Below, one piece after another: positions 1 through 9,261 of a stretch of DNA of 56,758 nucleotides (position 1 is its first letter; each line of letters begins with the position of its first letter). The DNA comes from Nocardia vinacea NBRC 16497 (GTDB lineage: Bacteria; Actinomycetota; Actinomycetes; Mycobacteriales; Mycobacteriaceae). Both the position numbers and the translations under genes were made by a program. The stretch spans positions 1-56,758 of the forward strand of contig NZ_BAGN01000084.1 in the NCBI RefSeq assembly GCF_000308835.1. The letters are read 5' to 3'. Below the pieces are notes generated by a model. That model saw nothing but the letters and a program-made list of their open reading frames with translations, was not told the origin of the DNA and did no database searches.

Positions 1-326
1 GCGGCGGCGGCCGGCGCTGGGGCCGGTTCCGGCTCTGGTGCAGGCGCGGCTTCAGGTGCGGGTGCGGCGGCGGGCGCGGGCGCTTCGCCGGCTTCGCTGA
101 TCACACCGAGCTCACCGCCGACCTCGACGACGTCATCCTCGGCGGCGACGATCTTCGACAACACACCCGCCGCCGGCGACGGGATCTCGGTGTCGACCTT
201 ATCGGTGGAGACCTCGAGCAGTGGCTCGTCGACCTCGACCGTGTCTCCTTCCTGCTTCAGCCACCTGGTCACCGTTCCCTCGGTGACGCTCTCACCAAGA
301 GCCGGCATCTGGACGGAGAAGGCCAT
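1..326 (-). CDS. sucB: 2-oxoglutarate dehydrogenase E2 (dihydrolipoamide acyltransferase), N-terminal part only
   Basis: The gene runs off the left edge, so only about the first 108 residues are visible. They form one lipoyl domain: the start [17 protein letters not shown] and the lipoyl-lysine motif [14 protein letters not shown] near residue 43 are diagnostic. An Ala/Pro/Glu-rich flexible linker follows. E2 carries acyl groups on lipoyl-lysine between E1 and E3 in the 2-oxoacid dehydrogenase complex. In M. tuberculosis (recalled) the gene at this place, dlaT/Rv2215, serves pyruvate dehydrogenase and peroxidase complexes, so the exact complex is open. The ATG start has a GAGGAG Shine-Dalgarno upstream. 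The catalytic domain is outside the window. Confidence 0.93.
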   Translation of the reverse strand, partial: MAFSVQMPALGESVTEGTVTRWLKQEGDTVEVDEPLLEVSTDKVDTEIPSPAAGVLSKIVAAEDDVVEVGGELGVISEAGEAPAPAAAPAPEAAPAPEPEPAPAPAAA

Positions 327-585
327 GTCCGTTGACTCCTCTGACTGCTCGACGGGTTCTACAACAGTTGATCTCACTGCGAACACCCACCGCGGGTCGC
401 GATGGGTGTCCGAAAGCCACCGATCATTGTGCGTGGCACCGGAGATCTGTGTGGTTCTTGTACCGCGATCCATCCTTGCACTCGACCGCGAGACGTGTAG
501 CACAGGGCAGTGAACTACACGGTGCTGGCAAGATGGAATGACCGGTGTCGAGCACTCGGTAACCGGTGGAAGGAGGTCGGCGTCG

Positions 586-948
586 TTGGGTTTGCTGGAT
601 CGTTTCCGAGGCGGCGCGGCCCGGGGTGGCAGCGCTTTACGTGGGGGTTCGGGTAGTCGCGACGATGCGCGCTATCTCGCCGAGTGGGTGCGCACCCATA
701 CCGGGGTGGAGGGCTACGTGGAGCCGAAGACGACCGTGACGGATGTCACTGTCGTGTTGGTCGCGGCCGACGGTGAATGGACCCGTCGCGTGGTCGGCGA
801 GCGCGGCGCGCGACGGCTAGCCGGAGATTTGCGGATTCCCGTTTACGACGTCCACAAGACCGGTTATCCGCAACGGATGCGCGACTATGACGCCCGCAAG
901 CGGATCGAGCGCCAACGAGCGCTGGAACGCGAATTGGGCGACTTGTAG
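586..948 (+). CDS. Small conserved actinobacterial protein of unknown function
   Basis: It encodes about 120 residues. I start at TTG 586 because AAGGAGG lies 8-9 nt upstream and the protein then begins [10 protein letters not shown]; an ATG in frame at 538 would add 16 residues but has no good ribosome-binding site. After a Gly/Arg/Ser-rich N terminus there is a compact domain ([29 protein letters not shown]) and a charged helical tail. It has no signal peptide or membrane segment. It is divergent from sucB and convergent with the aminopeptidase gene. I do not recognise a biochemical function. Confidence 0.75.
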   Translation: MGLLDRFRGGAARGGSALRGGSGSRDDARYLAEWVRTHTGVEGYVEPKTTVTDVTVVLVAADGEWTRRVVGERGARRLAGDLRIPVYDVHKTGYPQRMRDYDARKRIERQRALERELGDL

Positions 949-982
949 GGCTGTTCTTTTCGTTCAATTTGTTCGCGGCCCG

Positions 983-1017
983 CGGTGCGACGCCCGGGAA
1001 TCCCGGACGCCGCACCG
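983..1017. terminator. Bidirectional hairpin between convergent genes
   Basis: A 16-bp near-perfect inverted repeat with a 3-nt loop (arms 983-998 and 1002-1017) lies just past the stop of the small gene and just before the stop of the aminopeptidase gene. It is the expected place for a shared terminator. There is no U-run, as is common in high-GC actinobacteria. Confidence 0.6.
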
Positions 1018-1025
1018 GCATTCGG

Positions 1026-2561
1026 CTACTCCGCCGCGTCCTCGTGCGCGATGTCCTCGATCACCGAGACGAGGGTGCGGACCGGAACCCCGGTGCCGCC
1101 CTTGCCGATGTAGCCGAACGGGCCGCCGGTGTTGTAAGCCGGACCCGCGACGTCCAGGTGCGCCCACTGCACACCCTCCGGGACGAACTCCTTGAGGAAA
1201 ATCGCGGCCGAGAGCATGCCGCCCCAGCGGTGCGATGCGACATTCGCCAGATCGGCGACCTTGGAGTTCAGATCGGCGCGCAGTTCGGTGGGCAGCGGCA
1301 TGGCCCAGCCGTTTTCACCGGCCAGCCGCGACAGCCGCGCGACGCGGTCGCGGAAATCGTCGGTGCCCATCACGCCGGGGGTGCGGGTGCCGAGCGCGAC
1401 CATCTGCGCGCCGGTGAGGGTGGCGACGTCGATGAGGTACTCCGGATCGTCCTCGCTCGCGCGCACGATCGCGTCGGCCAGGATCAGGCGGCCCTCGGCA
1501 TCGGTGTTCAGTACCTCGACGGTCTTACCGCCGTACTGGGTGAGCACATCGCCGGGGCGCTGCGCGGTGGCCGACGGCATGTTCTCGGCCATCGGCACGG
1601 TCGCGATCACGGTGACCGGTAGCTCCAGCTTGGCGGCGGCGATGGTCGCGGCGATGACCGCGGCGGCGCCCGCCATATCGGAGGTCATATTTTCCATATT
1701 CGCGGCGGGCTTGATGGAGATGCCGCCGGTGTCGAAGGTGATGCCCTTGCCGATGAGCGCGATCTTCTTGGTGCCGCCGCTGTAGGTCAGGCGCACCAGG
1801 CGCGGCTGGCGCGAGGAGCCCTTGCCGACGCCGAGCACGCCGCCGTAGCCGCCGTCGGCCAGCGCCTGCTCGTCGAGCACCTCGACCTGCAGACCTGCCG
1901 CCTCGGCCAAAGCCTTTGCGCGGGTAGCGAATTCGGCCGGGTACAGGTGACTCGGCGGAGTGTTGACGAAATCGCGTGCGGTGGCGATGGATTCGGCGAT
2001 CACCCAGTCGTGGTTGAAGCCCTTGCGGTAGGACACGCTCGGGTCGCCGACCAGGAGTCCGACCTTGCGCACCGGCTGCTCGTCCGGCTTGCCGTTGGCA
2101 CTCTCGGATTTGAACGCGGTGAAGGTGTACGCGCCGAGGAAGAACCCTTCAGCGGTCGGGCCGATGCCGCCTTCGAGACCCGACAGAGTGGTCACGGCCA
2201 GGCCGACACCGGTCAGCGCACGTCCGGCGACACCGGCCGAGCGGCGGATCTGTTCGGCATCGATCTTGTCCGCGGCACCGAGTCCGACGGCGAGCACGCT
2301 CTTCACATCGAGGCCGGTGGGGGCGGGAATCCGGGTGAGTTCCTCGGCCTTGCCCTTCGCGCCGACGGCGCGCAGCTGTTCCTGCAGCGCCGCGCGGACA
2401 TCCGGGGCGAGGATGTTGTCGACGAATTCGTCCTCCAGTGTGGCGATCGTCGGGCCGTCGTCACCGGACACCAGGCCGATCACCAACACATCGGTGTCGG
2501 CGCTGATGGTGTCGACCAGGTCCAGGTCCGGTCCGAGCGAGCGATCTGCAACAGCGGTCAT
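1026..2561 (-). CDS. pepA: Leucyl aminopeptidase (M17 family)
   Basis: The 511-residue cytosolic M17 metallopeptidase removes N-terminal residues from peptides. The family signature [12 protein letters not shown] lies around residue 353 and carries metal ligands; [15 protein letters not shown] holds the Lys/Asp metal and catalytic residues, and DMAGAAAV and ATLTGAQ are also conserved. The N-terminal third is the less conserved macro-like domain. The length is normal for the family (about 500). It is named pepB in M. tuberculosis (Rv2213, recalled). It is divergent from gcvT. A TAGCCT box 6 nt before the ATG suggests a leaderless transcript. Confidence 0.95.
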   Translation of the reverse strand: MTAVADRSLGPDLDLVDTISADTDVLVIGLVSGDDGPTIATLEDEFVDNILAPDVRAALQEQLRAVGAKGKAEELTRIPAPTGLDVKSVLAVGLGAADKIDAEQIRRSAGVAGRALTGVGLAVTTLSGLEGGIGPTAEGFFLGAYTFTAFKSESANGKPDEQPVRKVGLLVGDPSVSYRKGFNHDWVIAESIATARDFVNTPPSHLYPAEFATRAKALAEAAGLQVEVLDEQALADGGYGGVLGVGKGSSRQPRLVRLTYSGGTKKIALIGKGITFDTGGISIKPAANMENMTSDMAGAAAVIAATIAAAKLELPVTVIATVPMAENMPSATAQRPGDVLTQYGGKTVEVLNTDAEGRLILADAIVRASEDDPEYLIDVATLTGAQMVALGTRTPGVMGTDDFRDRVARLSRLAGENGWAMPLPTELRADLNSKVADLANVASHRWGGMLSAAIFLKEFVPEGVQWAHLDVAGPAYNTGGPFGYIGKGGTGVPVRTLVSVIEDIAHEDAAE

Positions 2562-2567
2562 GGCAAC

Positions 2568-2573
2568 AGGCTA
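2568..2573 (-). promoter_or_regulatory. Putative -10 box, leaderless pepA
   Basis: TAGCCT on the minus strand ends 6 nt before the ATG at 2561, so transcription would begin at or next to the start codon. Confidence 0.4.
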
Positions 2574-2616
2574 TTCGGTCTGCTCCGGGTGGCGCATCGC
2601 GACGCCACCACCGGGC

Positions 2617-2622
2617 TAAGCT
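2617..2622 (+). promoter_or_regulatory. Putative -10 box, leaderless gcvT
   Basis: TAAGCT lies 6 nt before the GTG at 2629, and there is no Shine-Dalgarno in between. Confidence 0.4.
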
Positions 2623-2628
2623 CGGCCG

Positions 2629-3729
2629 GTGACCGATGCGAACCTGCTGCAAGGCCCGATCCATGCTGTCCACGTCGAACTCGGGGCGAAGTTCGCGCCG
2701 TTCGGCGGATGGGAAATGCCGGTGTCATATGCGGGGACGGTCGGCGAACATCAGGCAGTTCGCACGACCGTTGGCCTGTTCGATGTGAGTCACCTCGGCA
2801 AGGCCACCGTCCGCGGCGCGGGTGCCGCGGATTTCGTGAACTCGGCGCTCACCAACGACCTCGGTCGGATCCGGCCGGGCAAGGCGCAGTACACGCTGTG
2901 CTGTGCGCCCGACGGTGGTGTGATCGACGATCTGATCGCCTATTACGTCGGCGATGACGAGATCTTCCTGGTGCCCAATGCCGCCAACACCGCCGCGGTG
3001 GTCGCGGAACTGCAGAAGGTCGCGCCGGAGGGCATCACGGTGACCGACGAGCACCGCGAGTACGGGGTGTTCGCGGTGCAGGGACCGCGTTCGACGGAGG
3101 TGCTCACCGCGCTCGGGCTGCCGACCGATATGGAATACATGGCCTATGCCGACGCCGAATGGGACGGCCGCCGGATTCGGGTCTGCCGCACCGGATACAC
3201 CGGCGAACACGGCTACGAACTGTTGCCGCGGTGGGCCGATGCCGAGCCGCTGTTCCGCGCACTCGCCGAGCAGGTTCGCGCGCACGGTGGGCAGCCCGCC
3301 GGGCTCGGCGCCCGCGATACGTTGCGCACCGAAATGGGTTATCCGCTGCACGGACATGAACTGTCGCTGGAGATTTCGCCCGTGCAGGCGCGCTGCGGGT
3401 GGGCGATCGGCTGGAAGAAGGCCGAGTTCTGGGGTAAAGCCGCACTCGAGCAGGAGAAGTCGGCCGGTCCGCGTCGAATCCTGTTGGGGCTGAAGGCACT
3501 TGATCGAGGTGTGCTGCGCCAGGGACAGGCCGTGCTGCGTGACGGTGCGCCCGTCGGCGAAACCACCTCCGGCACCTTCTCGCCGTCGCTGCAGATCGGT
3601 ATCGCCCTCGCCCTGCTCGATACTGCGGCGGGCCTCGAACCCGGCGCGGAGGTCGAGGTCGACGTGCGTGGCCGCCGCCTGCGCTGCGAGGTCGTGCGTC
3701 CGCCGTTCGTCGACACGAAGACCAAATAG
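2629..3729 (+). CDS. gcvT: Aminomethyltransferase (glycine cleavage system T protein)
   Basis: The 366-residue tetrahydrofolate-dependent T protein releases ammonia from the aminomethyl group carried on the H protein and forms 5,10-methylene-THF. The N-terminal part has [13 protein letters not shown] and [11 protein letters not shown], which are hallmark motifs; [12 protein letters not shown] is around residue 190 and the C-terminal barrel has TSGTFSPSL. The length is normal for the family. GTG is the start, with a -10-like box directly upstream. gcvP and gcvH are not in the window. In M. tuberculosis the same gene (Rv2211c, recalled) also lies between the aminopeptidase and ilvE. Confidence 0.94.
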   Translation: MTDANLLQGPIHAVHVELGAKFAPFGGWEMPVSYAGTVGEHQAVRTTVGLFDVSHLGKATVRGAGAADFVNSALTNDLGRIRPGKAQYTLCCAPDGGVIDDLIAYYVGDDEIFLVPNAANTAAVVAELQKVAPEGITVTDEHREYGVFAVQGPRSTEVLTALGLPTDMEYMAYADAEWDGRRIRVCRTGYTGEHGYELLPRWADAEPLFRALAEQVRAHGGQPAGLGARDTLRTEMGYPLHGHELSLEISPVQARCGWAIGWKKAEFWGKAALEQEKSAGPRRILLGLKALDRGVLRQGQAVLRDGAPVGETTSGTFSPSLQIGIALALLDTAAGLEPGAEVEVDVRGRRLRCEVVRPPFVDTKTK

Positions 3730-3821
3730 TCGGCGTCTCGCTGTGCACTGCGGATGTCGGCAGGTGCCGCGGGCACATTCGCGGCGCGCCGACACTCGCA
3801 CCGCGGCAAAACCGCGACCGA

Positions 3822-3827
3822 TAGGAT
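3822..3827 (+). promoter_or_regulatory. Putative -10 box, leaderless ilvE
   Basis: TAGGAT lies 7 nt before the ATG at 3835, with no Shine-Dalgarno in between. This supports 3835 rather than an upstream in-frame start at 3754. Confidence 0.4.
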
Positions 3828-3834
3828 CTGCTTC

Positions 3835-4935
3835 ATGACCGTTGCCGCACAGTTCACCCATGTTCCGCATCCCGCGCCCACCCCGGCGCAGCGGGTACAG
3901 GAGATTCTGGCGGCACCGGGCTTCGGACGCTTCTTCACCGACCACATGGTCTCCATCGACTACACCGAGGGCGAGGGCTGGGGCAATGCCAGGGTCGAGC
4001 CGTACGGGCCGTTGGCGTTGGATCCGGCGACGATGGTGTTCCACTACGGCCAGGCCATCTTCGAGGGTCTGAAGGCCTATCGGCAGAACGACGGCAGCAT
4101 CTCCTGCTTCCGCATCGACGCGAATGCGACGCGCTTCCGCAAGTCTGCGCGCCGGATGGCGATGGCGGAACTGCCCGAGGAACTATTCATCGAATCCGTG
4201 CGTCAACTGCTCGAGGTCGACAGCGGCTGGGTGCCCGCGGCCGGTGGTGAGGAGTCGCTGTACCTGCGGCCGTTCATGTTCGCCACCGAGGCCGGGCTCG
4301 GCGTGAAGCCCGCCTCCGCCTACAAATACCTGCTGCTGGGATCGCCTGCGGGCGCGTACTTCCCGCGCGGTGTGAAGCCGGTGCGGGTCTGGCTGTCGAC
4401 CGAATACGTGCGGGCGGCACCGGGCGGTACCGGTGAGGCGAAGGTCGCAGGCAACTACGCGGCCTCGCTGCTCGCGCAGGCGCAGGCCTCCGAGAAGGGC
4501 TGCGATCAGGTCGTCTGGCTCGATGCCTGTGAGCGTCGCTATGTCGAGGAGATGGGTACCAACAACCTGTTCTTCGTCTTCGGTTCCGGTTCCGAGGCGC
4601 GGCTGGTCACTCCGGAACTGTCCGGATCGCTGTTGCCCGGCATCACCCGGGATTCGCTGCTCACCCTTGCCGCCGATTCGGGCTATGTGGTTGAGGAGCG
4701 CAAGGTTTCGGTGGACGAGTGGCGCAAGGGCGCCGAATCCGGTGAGATCACCGAGGTTTTCGCCTGCGGCACCGCCGCTGTGATCACGCCGGTCGGCTGG
4801 GTTCGCTCAGCCGACGGTGAGTTCGCCGTCGGCGGTGGTGAACCGGGCGAGGTCACCATGGCGCTGCGTGACACCCTCACCGGGATCCAGCGCGGCACCT
4901 TCGAGGATATCCACGGGTGGATGCGCGGCATGTGA
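3835..4935 (+). CDS. ilvE: Branched-chain amino acid aminotransferase
   Basis: The 366-residue PLP-dependent class IV aminotransferase performs the last step of valine, leucine and isoleucine synthesis and the first of their breakdown. The PLP lysine is in [35 protein letters not shown] and the substrate-loop segment [13 protein letters not shown] are also typical. I take the ATG at 3835 ([13 protein letters not shown]), which gives a length close to the M. tuberculosis enzyme (368). A longer frame upstream lacks coding features. It lies about 100 bp after gcvT, transcribed the same way but probably from its own promoter. Confidence 0.95.
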   Translation: MTVAAQFTHVPHPAPTPAQRVQEILAAPGFGRFFTDHMVSIDYTEGEGWGNARVEPYGPLALDPATMVFHYGQAIFEGLKAYRQNDGSISCFRIDANATRFRKSARRMAMAELPEELFIESVRQLLEVDSGWVPAAGGEESLYLRPFMFATEAGLGVKPASAYKYLLLGSPAGAYFPRGVKPVRVWLSTEYVRAAPGGTGEAKVAGNYAASLLAQAQASEKGCDQVVWLDACERRYVEEMGTNNLFFVFGSGSEARLVTPELSGSLLPGITRDSLLTLAADSGYVVEERKVSVDEWRKGAESGEITEVFACGTAAVITPVGWVRSADGEFAVGGGEPGEVTMALRDTLTGIQRGTFEDIHGWMRGM

Positions 4936-4962
4936 CTGCGGCAGTCTCGCGAAGTGCCGCAG
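4936..4962. terminator. Hairpin between convergent ilvE and the hydrolase
   Basis: An 8-bp perfect stem (CTGCGGCA / TGCCGCAG) with an 11-nt loop follows the ilvE stop directly and precedes the stop of the converging hydrolase gene. Confidence 0.5.
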
Positions 4963-4980
4963 CCGTGTGCCGTTCGCGGA

Positions 4981-5694
4981 TCAGCTGGGCATGAAGGTGC
5001 GCCATTCCTCCAGGGTTTGCGGGCGCATGACATAGTTGGCGTCCTTGACCGTGGAGAGCGCGGCGGAGGGGTCCTGCGAATACCAGTGACCGGGGTAGAC
5101 GACCGGGTCGCCGGATAGGTCGGCTAGGTAGCGCAGGCTACGGAACATGGCGTCGGAATCGCCGCCGGGGAAGTCGGTGCGGCCGCAGCCGTCGATGAAG
5201 AGGGTGTCGCCCGCGATGAGGCGATTGTCGAACAGGAAGCACTGGCTGCCGGGTGTGTGGCCGGGTGTGTGCAGCAGCTCGATATCGAAGGCGCCGACGC
5301 TGACCTTGTCGCAGTGCTCGTGTCCGGTGAGTTCGCTCGGCGCGATGCCGGTGACGTTGGCGACCCAGGACAGTTCCTCGGCATTGACGTGCACCGGAAC
5401 GCTGGTCTTCTCCAGCAACTCCCGCACCCCGCGCAGGGTGAATCCCAGCATGGTGCCGCCGACATGGTCCGGATGGTGATGGGTGGCGAGCACCCCGGTC
5501 AGCCGCAGCCCGTCAGCCTCGGCGATGTCCACCAGATCGCCCGCCGCATACGCCGGATCCACCACCACACACTCGCCGGTCTCCCGATCGCCGATCAGAT
5601 ACGCGAAATTTCGCATCTGTGTCGCGATCGGATCACCCACGGCAAAATCTCGACCGGACAGCAGTTGACGAAAATACAGACGCTCGGAAGACAT
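4981..5694 (-). CDS. Metallo-beta-lactamase-fold hydrolase, glyoxalase II-like
   Basis: It encodes 237 residues. The metal-binding motif THHHPDHVGG (HxHxDH class) lies near residue 71, with the later ligands in LLHTPGHTPGSQCF, IAGDTLFIDGCGRTD and VVYPGHWYS. The NFAYLIGDRETGECVVVDP start is typical of glyoxalase II and persulfide dioxygenase-like enzymes. Actinomycetes use mycothiol rather than glutathione, so the natural thioester or persulfide substrate is unclear. I start at ATG 5694 (MSSERLYFRQ), where the fold begins and a TACAGT box sits 7 nt upstream. Confidence 0.85.
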   Translation of the reverse strand: MSSERLYFRQLLSGRDFAVGDPIATQMRNFAYLIGDRETGECVVVDPAYAAGDLVDIAEADGLRLTGVLATHHHPDHVGGTMLGFTLRGVRELLEKTSVPVHVNAEELSWVANVTGIAPSELTGHEHCDKVSVGAFDIELLHTPGHTPGSQCFLFDNRLIAGDTLFIDGCGRTDFPGGDSDAMFRSLRYLADLSGDPVVYPGHWYSQDPSAALSTVKDANYVMRPQTLEEWRTFMPS

Positions 5695-6034
5695 ACCGTC
5701 CACTGTATTGCCTGACCCAGACAATGCGCGCACCGTGCCAGCTATCTCATGGCGGGCAGTGTCGTCCGGATACGTGGGCGTGCTCGTGTACCTGGTTACC
5801 GGACCGACGAAGCCGCCGTGTCGGCAGGCGCCGGCCCGACGCGAGTGAATACCGCCGCTGCGCTGTCCAGCTGATGGTCGAAGTGGGTCTCTAGCGTGCA
5901 CTTTCCCGCGTAGTCCACGCGAGAATGCACGCTCAGGCCCGATCCGCTATCCCGGTGCGGGGACCGATGTGGGGCATGAGACCCGAAATATCAAGGGCGG
6001 CATGGCAACGCGTTGCTGGCGACGCTGTCGTGAG
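5695..6034. other. Intergenic region with one imperfect inverted repeat
   Basis: No convincing gene lies here. TACAGT at 5702-5707 (minus strand) is a probable -10 for the hydrolase. An imperfect inverted repeat at 5893-5933 has perfect 8-bp outer arms (AGCGTGCA / TGCACGCT) and a partly paired interior. It could end transcription of cobS, whose stop is about 100 bp away, or be an operator. Confidence 0.5.
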
Positions 6035-6784
6035 TCAGGTGCCCAGGGTCAGTCCGGCGGCGGTGACGGCGACGGATATCTCGAGTGTTGCGCCGAGGAT
6101 GTCACCGGAGAGGCCGCCGAAGCGGTGGGTGCAGTGTCGGGCCAATAGAGCTGAAATACCCAGGGCGACAAGGACAACGGCGGGACCGAGCCAGCGGTGG
6201 TCCGGGACGGCGAGTATGCCCGCGGCTACGGCGAGTGCGGACCAGAGTGCGATGGTGATCGGGTGCTGGGTCCCGGCGACCAAAGCGCCGAAGCCGGTGC
6301 CGGGGGCGGCGGCGATGCCGCGCCGACATGCGAGGACCACGACCACTCGACCGACGGCCACCGCGAGCAGCACCGCGAACCAACGCTCGGCCTGGGCCAG
6401 CGCGGCGAACGAAAACGCTTGGATCCCAACGGCGAACACAATTGCCGCCACCCCGAACGGCCCCGTGTCACCGCGCTTCAATATCTCCCTGGCCCGCTCG
6501 GGCGAACCGTAGGACCCCAACCCGTCCAGCGTGTCGGCCAACCCATCCAGGTGCATCCCCCGAGTGATGAGCGCCAACCCGGCAACCACCACCAGCCCCG
6601 CGACCGCCGCACTCGACCCACCCCACACCAACACCCACAGCATCCCGACCCCGGCCGCGCCGAGCCCCACCCCCACCAAGGGTGCCAACGCAATCGCCCG
6701 CCCCGCCGCGCTCCGATCGACACTCGCCGACCCCCGCACCGGCAGCACCGTCAGCCACGACACCGCAAGCCGCACACCGTTCAT
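6035..6784 (-). CDS. cobS: Adenosylcobinamide-GDP ribazoletransferase
   Basis: The 249-residue membrane enzyme joins adenosylcobinamide-GDP and alpha-ribazole (or its phosphate) in the last step of cobalamin nucleotide-loop assembly. The N terminus has the family pattern LAVSWLTVLPVRG, then the hallmark RGMHLDGLADTLDGLG and ILKRGDTGPFGVAAIV. Several hydrophobic segments of Ala/Val/Leu follow. ATG 6784 gives the same length as I recall for M. tuberculosis CobS. cobT is upstream on the same strand; the 290-bp gap between them shows no gene. Confidence 0.93.
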   Translation of the reverse strand: MNGVRLAVSWLTVLPVRGSASVDRSAAGRAIALAPLVGVGLGAAGVGMLWVLVWGGSSAAVAGLVVVAGLALITRGMHLDGLADTLDGLGSYGSPERAREILKRGDTGPFGVAAIVFAVGIQAFSFAALAQAERWFAVLLAVAVGRVVVVLACRRGIAAAPGTGFGALVAGTQHPITIALWSALAVAAGILAVPDHRWLGPAVVLVALGISALLARHCTHRFGGLSGDILGATLEISVAVTAAGLTLGT

Positions 6785-7074
6785 ATTGGCCGACCTGTAA
6801 TCGCTCGACCATCGCGATCGTCTGATCCGGGCAGCGAAACCGCCGTCGCGCACGCCCTACGCCGTGCACCGTTCACACCGAGCGTTCCGTCGGCTCGGAG
6901 TGCCAGGCCCGCCTGTCGCTGGAGGCGTGTGTTGCCGCTGGTGGTTGGGATCGCCCGGCGAGTCGGGACCTTCGGCTGCCGATGGCGGTTGTCGCGGCGC
7001 TTCGGACCGAGAGCGCGGTCCGCTTGCCCGGAGCGCAAGGCTCGCTCGTTGCGGAAGGCGCGTGCGGTCACCGT

Positions 7075-8235
7075 CTATTTCCGCAAGTCCGGTTGCGCGG
7101 GCGCTTCGGCGGCGATGCTGGTCCCGGCTTCGGCTTCGGCTTCGGCTTCGGCTTCGGCTTCGGCTTCGGCTTCGGCTTCGGCTTCGGCGGCCGAATCGGC
7201 TGTGCTCACACCGGCTTCCGCGAACGTGGCCATTTCGGCGAGGGTGGCCACGGCGGCGCGGAGGACGGGGAGGGCGGTCAGGGCGCCGGATCCTTCGCCG
7301 AGGCGCATGTCCAGGTCGAGCAGGGGCTCGAGGCGGAGGTGGCGCAGGGCGAGGGTGTGCGCGGGTTCGGTGGAGCGGTGGCCCGCGAGCCACCAGGCGC
7401 TGGCACCCGCGGCCAGATCCTCGGCGACCAGGGCGGCCGCCGTGACGACCACGCCGTCGAGGATGACCGGAGTCCGTCGGGTCGCGGCCTGGGCGAGGAA
7501 GCCCGCCAGGGCGGCGAAGTCGGCGCCTGCGGCTACGCGCAGCAATTCGGCCGGGTCCTTGGCGACCGGGCGGGCGCGGCGCATGGCATCGCGGATCGCG
7601 GCGACCTTGCGGATCCAGCCCGCATCGTCCACGCCGGTACCCCGGCCGACAGCGGCGATGGGTTCGGTGTCGGTAAGGGTCGCGATGAGGACGGTGGCGG
7701 GTGTCGTATTGCCGATGCCCATATCGCCCGCGATGAGCAGGTCGGCGCCCGCATCAATCTCTTCGTCGGCGATCGCCTTGCCCGCGGCGAGCGCGGCATG
7801 GATCTCGTCCTCGCCGAGCGCGTCTTCGCGATCGATCGCCCCGCTCGAGCGCCGCACCTTGTACTTGGCGACCTGCGGATCGGTATCGGCGTCGACGGAA
7901 ATATCGACGACCCGCACGGTCGCACCCGCCACTGCGGCCAGCGTATTCACCGCCGCGCCGCCGCCGAGGAAATTGGCGACCATCTGCGCGGTCACCTCAC
8001 TCGGATATGCCGAAACGCCGTGGCGCGCAATGCCGTGATCTCCCGCGAACACCACCACCCGCGCCCGCTCGAACTGCTTCGGCGGGCACACGCCCTGACA
8101 TGCCGACACCCAGTTCCCAAGTGTTTCGAGCCGCCCGAGCGCCCCACCGGGTTTGGTCAGCTGCGCCTGCCGCTGCTCCGCCGCTGCCCGAACCCCCGCA
8201 TCGGGTGGCACAACCGGTCCGAATCCGTCTGTCAC
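7075..8235 (-). CDS. cobT: Nicotinate-nucleotide--dimethylbenzimidazole phosphoribosyltransferase with a C-terminal (Ala-Glu)n tract
   Basis: The 386-residue enzyme makes alpha-ribazole phosphate from dimethylbenzimidazole and nicotinate mononucleotide. Family motifs include [38 protein letters not shown] and [10 protein letters not shown]; the glutamate general base is expected in the late conserved region [19 protein letters not shown]. The catalytic domain ends near residue 345 and is followed by about ten Ala-Glu dipeptides and a short tail. These come from a perfect 6-bp tandem repeat (7126-7188). The tract lies beyond the fold, so it probably does not affect catalysis. Confidence 0.94.
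   Translation of the reverse strand: MTDGFGPVVPPDAGVRAAAEQRQAQLTKPGGALGRLETLGNWVSACQGVCPPKQFERARVVVFAGDHGIARHGVSAYPSEVTAQMVANFLGGGAAVNTLAAVAGATVRVVDISVDADTDPQVAKYKVRRSSGAIDREDALGEDEIHAALAAGKAIADEEIDAGADLLIAGDMGIGNTTPATVLIATLTDTEPIAAVGRGTGVDDAGWIRKVAAIRDAMRRARPVAKDPAELLRVAAGADFAALAGFLAQAATRRTPVILDGVVVTAAALVAEDLAAGASAWWLAGHRSTEPAHTLALRHLRLEPLLDLDMRLGEGSGALTALPVLRAAVATLAEMATFAEAGVSTADSAAEAEAEAEAEAEAEAEAEAEAGTSIAAEAPAQPDLRK
7126..7188. repeat. Hexanucleotide microsatellite (GGCTTC)10.5 inside cobT
   Basis: Ten perfect copies of GGCTTC plus a half copy encode alternating Ala and Glu on the minus strand near the cobT C terminus. Slippage by whole units keeps the frame, so the tract length may differ between strains. 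Confidence 0.95.
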
Positions 8236-8694
8236 TATCGAGCCTTTCCGGGTCGGGGCAGTTCATTCCTACACCGCGCAGTCCATACCGGGCCCAATCT
8301 TGCCGCCACACCCGCCGGTCCGCACCACCCACCCCGCACCTGATGCCTCGTCCCGCGCGCTCGCGGTCCGACCCGACGGTCCGCACGGCGCATCCTGCAC
8401 GGCTGGCACGACACCCCATGGGCGCGGCTCCCGCTAGTGACGCGACATGATCGCCGCAGCCGTGCGCTCGTATTTCAGGCGGACCGCACCACCCACGCCC
8501 TACTCGATGCCTTGTCCCGCGTGCTTGCGGCTCCACTCGGCCTCCGCATGACGCATGCGACACCCGGTAGGGCTCGGCTCTCGCGAGTGATCCGCGGTGC
8601 GTGGTCGCCGCGACAGGTGCCTGCGCCGCGGCATTGGACCGCGTTGCCCTGCAGTTGGCCGAGGTCGCGACGTCATAGCGGCTGCCGTGCGGTC
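8236..8694. other. 459-bp region between cobU and cobT with degenerate direct repeats
   Basis: No supported gene is present. Two degenerate copies of a longer unit can be seen: about 8317-8480 and about 8481-8708. Both begin GG(T/A)CCGCACCACCCAC and both end with a version of TATTTCA(G/A)GCGGA. The end of the second copy overlaps the 3' end and stop codon of cobU, so the first looks like a decayed duplicate of the cobU tail and flank. I saw no cobalamin riboswitch core. Confidence 0.4.
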
Positions 8695-9249
8695 CTATTT
8701 CAAGCGGAGGGGAAGCCCGGCGACAATTAAGAAGGCTTCATCGCAGGTTTGCGCGAGGCGCTGGTTGAGGGTCCCGATCTCGTCGCGGAAAAGGCGGCCG
8801 GAGCGGGTGGCGGGGATGACGCCCATACCTACCTCGGGGGTCACGATCACCAAGCGGCCGGGGTAGGCAGTGACGGCGGCAACCAAGGCGTCCGTGTCTG
8901 GGGCGATGGTGCCGCGTGGGGCATCCCAGGCCTCGCGCGCGTCGATACGGGCGGTGAGCCAGGTGCCGATATCGTCGATCAGTGTGGTTCCGGCCGGGGG
9001 AGCGGTGGTGAGAACCGTTGCCGGATCAGCGCTTTCGAGGACCGTCCAGTCCGCGGGCCTGCGGTCGCGGTGGCGGGCGATGCGCTCGGCGAAGTCGAGA
9101 TCGGCGGGATCGGGAATCGCGGTGGCGATATAGCGCACCGGGCCGCCCTCGGCCGCCAACACCTCCGCGAATGCCGACTTACCCGATCGCGCGCCGCCGA
9201 GCACGAGGATGCGGTGCGCGCGGTTGCTGGTAAATGAGCGATCCGACAC
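8695..9249 (-). CDS. cobU: Bifunctional adenosylcobinamide kinase / adenosylcobinamide-phosphate guanylyltransferase
   Basis: The 184-residue enzyme phosphorylates adenosylcobinamide and then attaches GMP, supplying the substrate of CobS. The P-loop GGARSGKSAFAE lies near residue 18. RYIATAIPDPADLDFAERIARHRDRRPADW matches the CobU pattern, with the guanylylated His expected in IARHRDRR, and VIVTPEVGMGVIPATRSGRLFRDEIG is the other signature. The length is normal. It starts 12 bp downstream of the GlxA-type regulator gene on the same strand and may share its transcript. Confidence 0.94.
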   Translation of the reverse strand: MSDRSFTSNRAHRILVLGGARSGKSAFAEVLAAEGGPVRYIATAIPDPADLDFAERIARHRDRRPADWTVLESADPATVLTTAPPAGTTLIDDIGTWLTARIDAREAWDAPRGTIAPDTDALVAAVTAYPGRLVIVTPEVGMGVIPATRSGRLFRDEIGTLNQRLAQTCDEAFLIVAGLPLRLK

Positions 9250-9261
9250 GGCAGCACCGTA

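Noticed and set aside
6197..8038. A 613-codon plus-strand open frame across cobS and cobT
   Set aside because: It lies opposite two well-supported cobalamin genes, is Arg/Pro/Ser-rich without domain motifs, and reflects the high GC content.
8236..8694. Cobalamin riboswitch upstream of cobT
   Set aside because: I could not find the conserved B12-box sequence on either strand.
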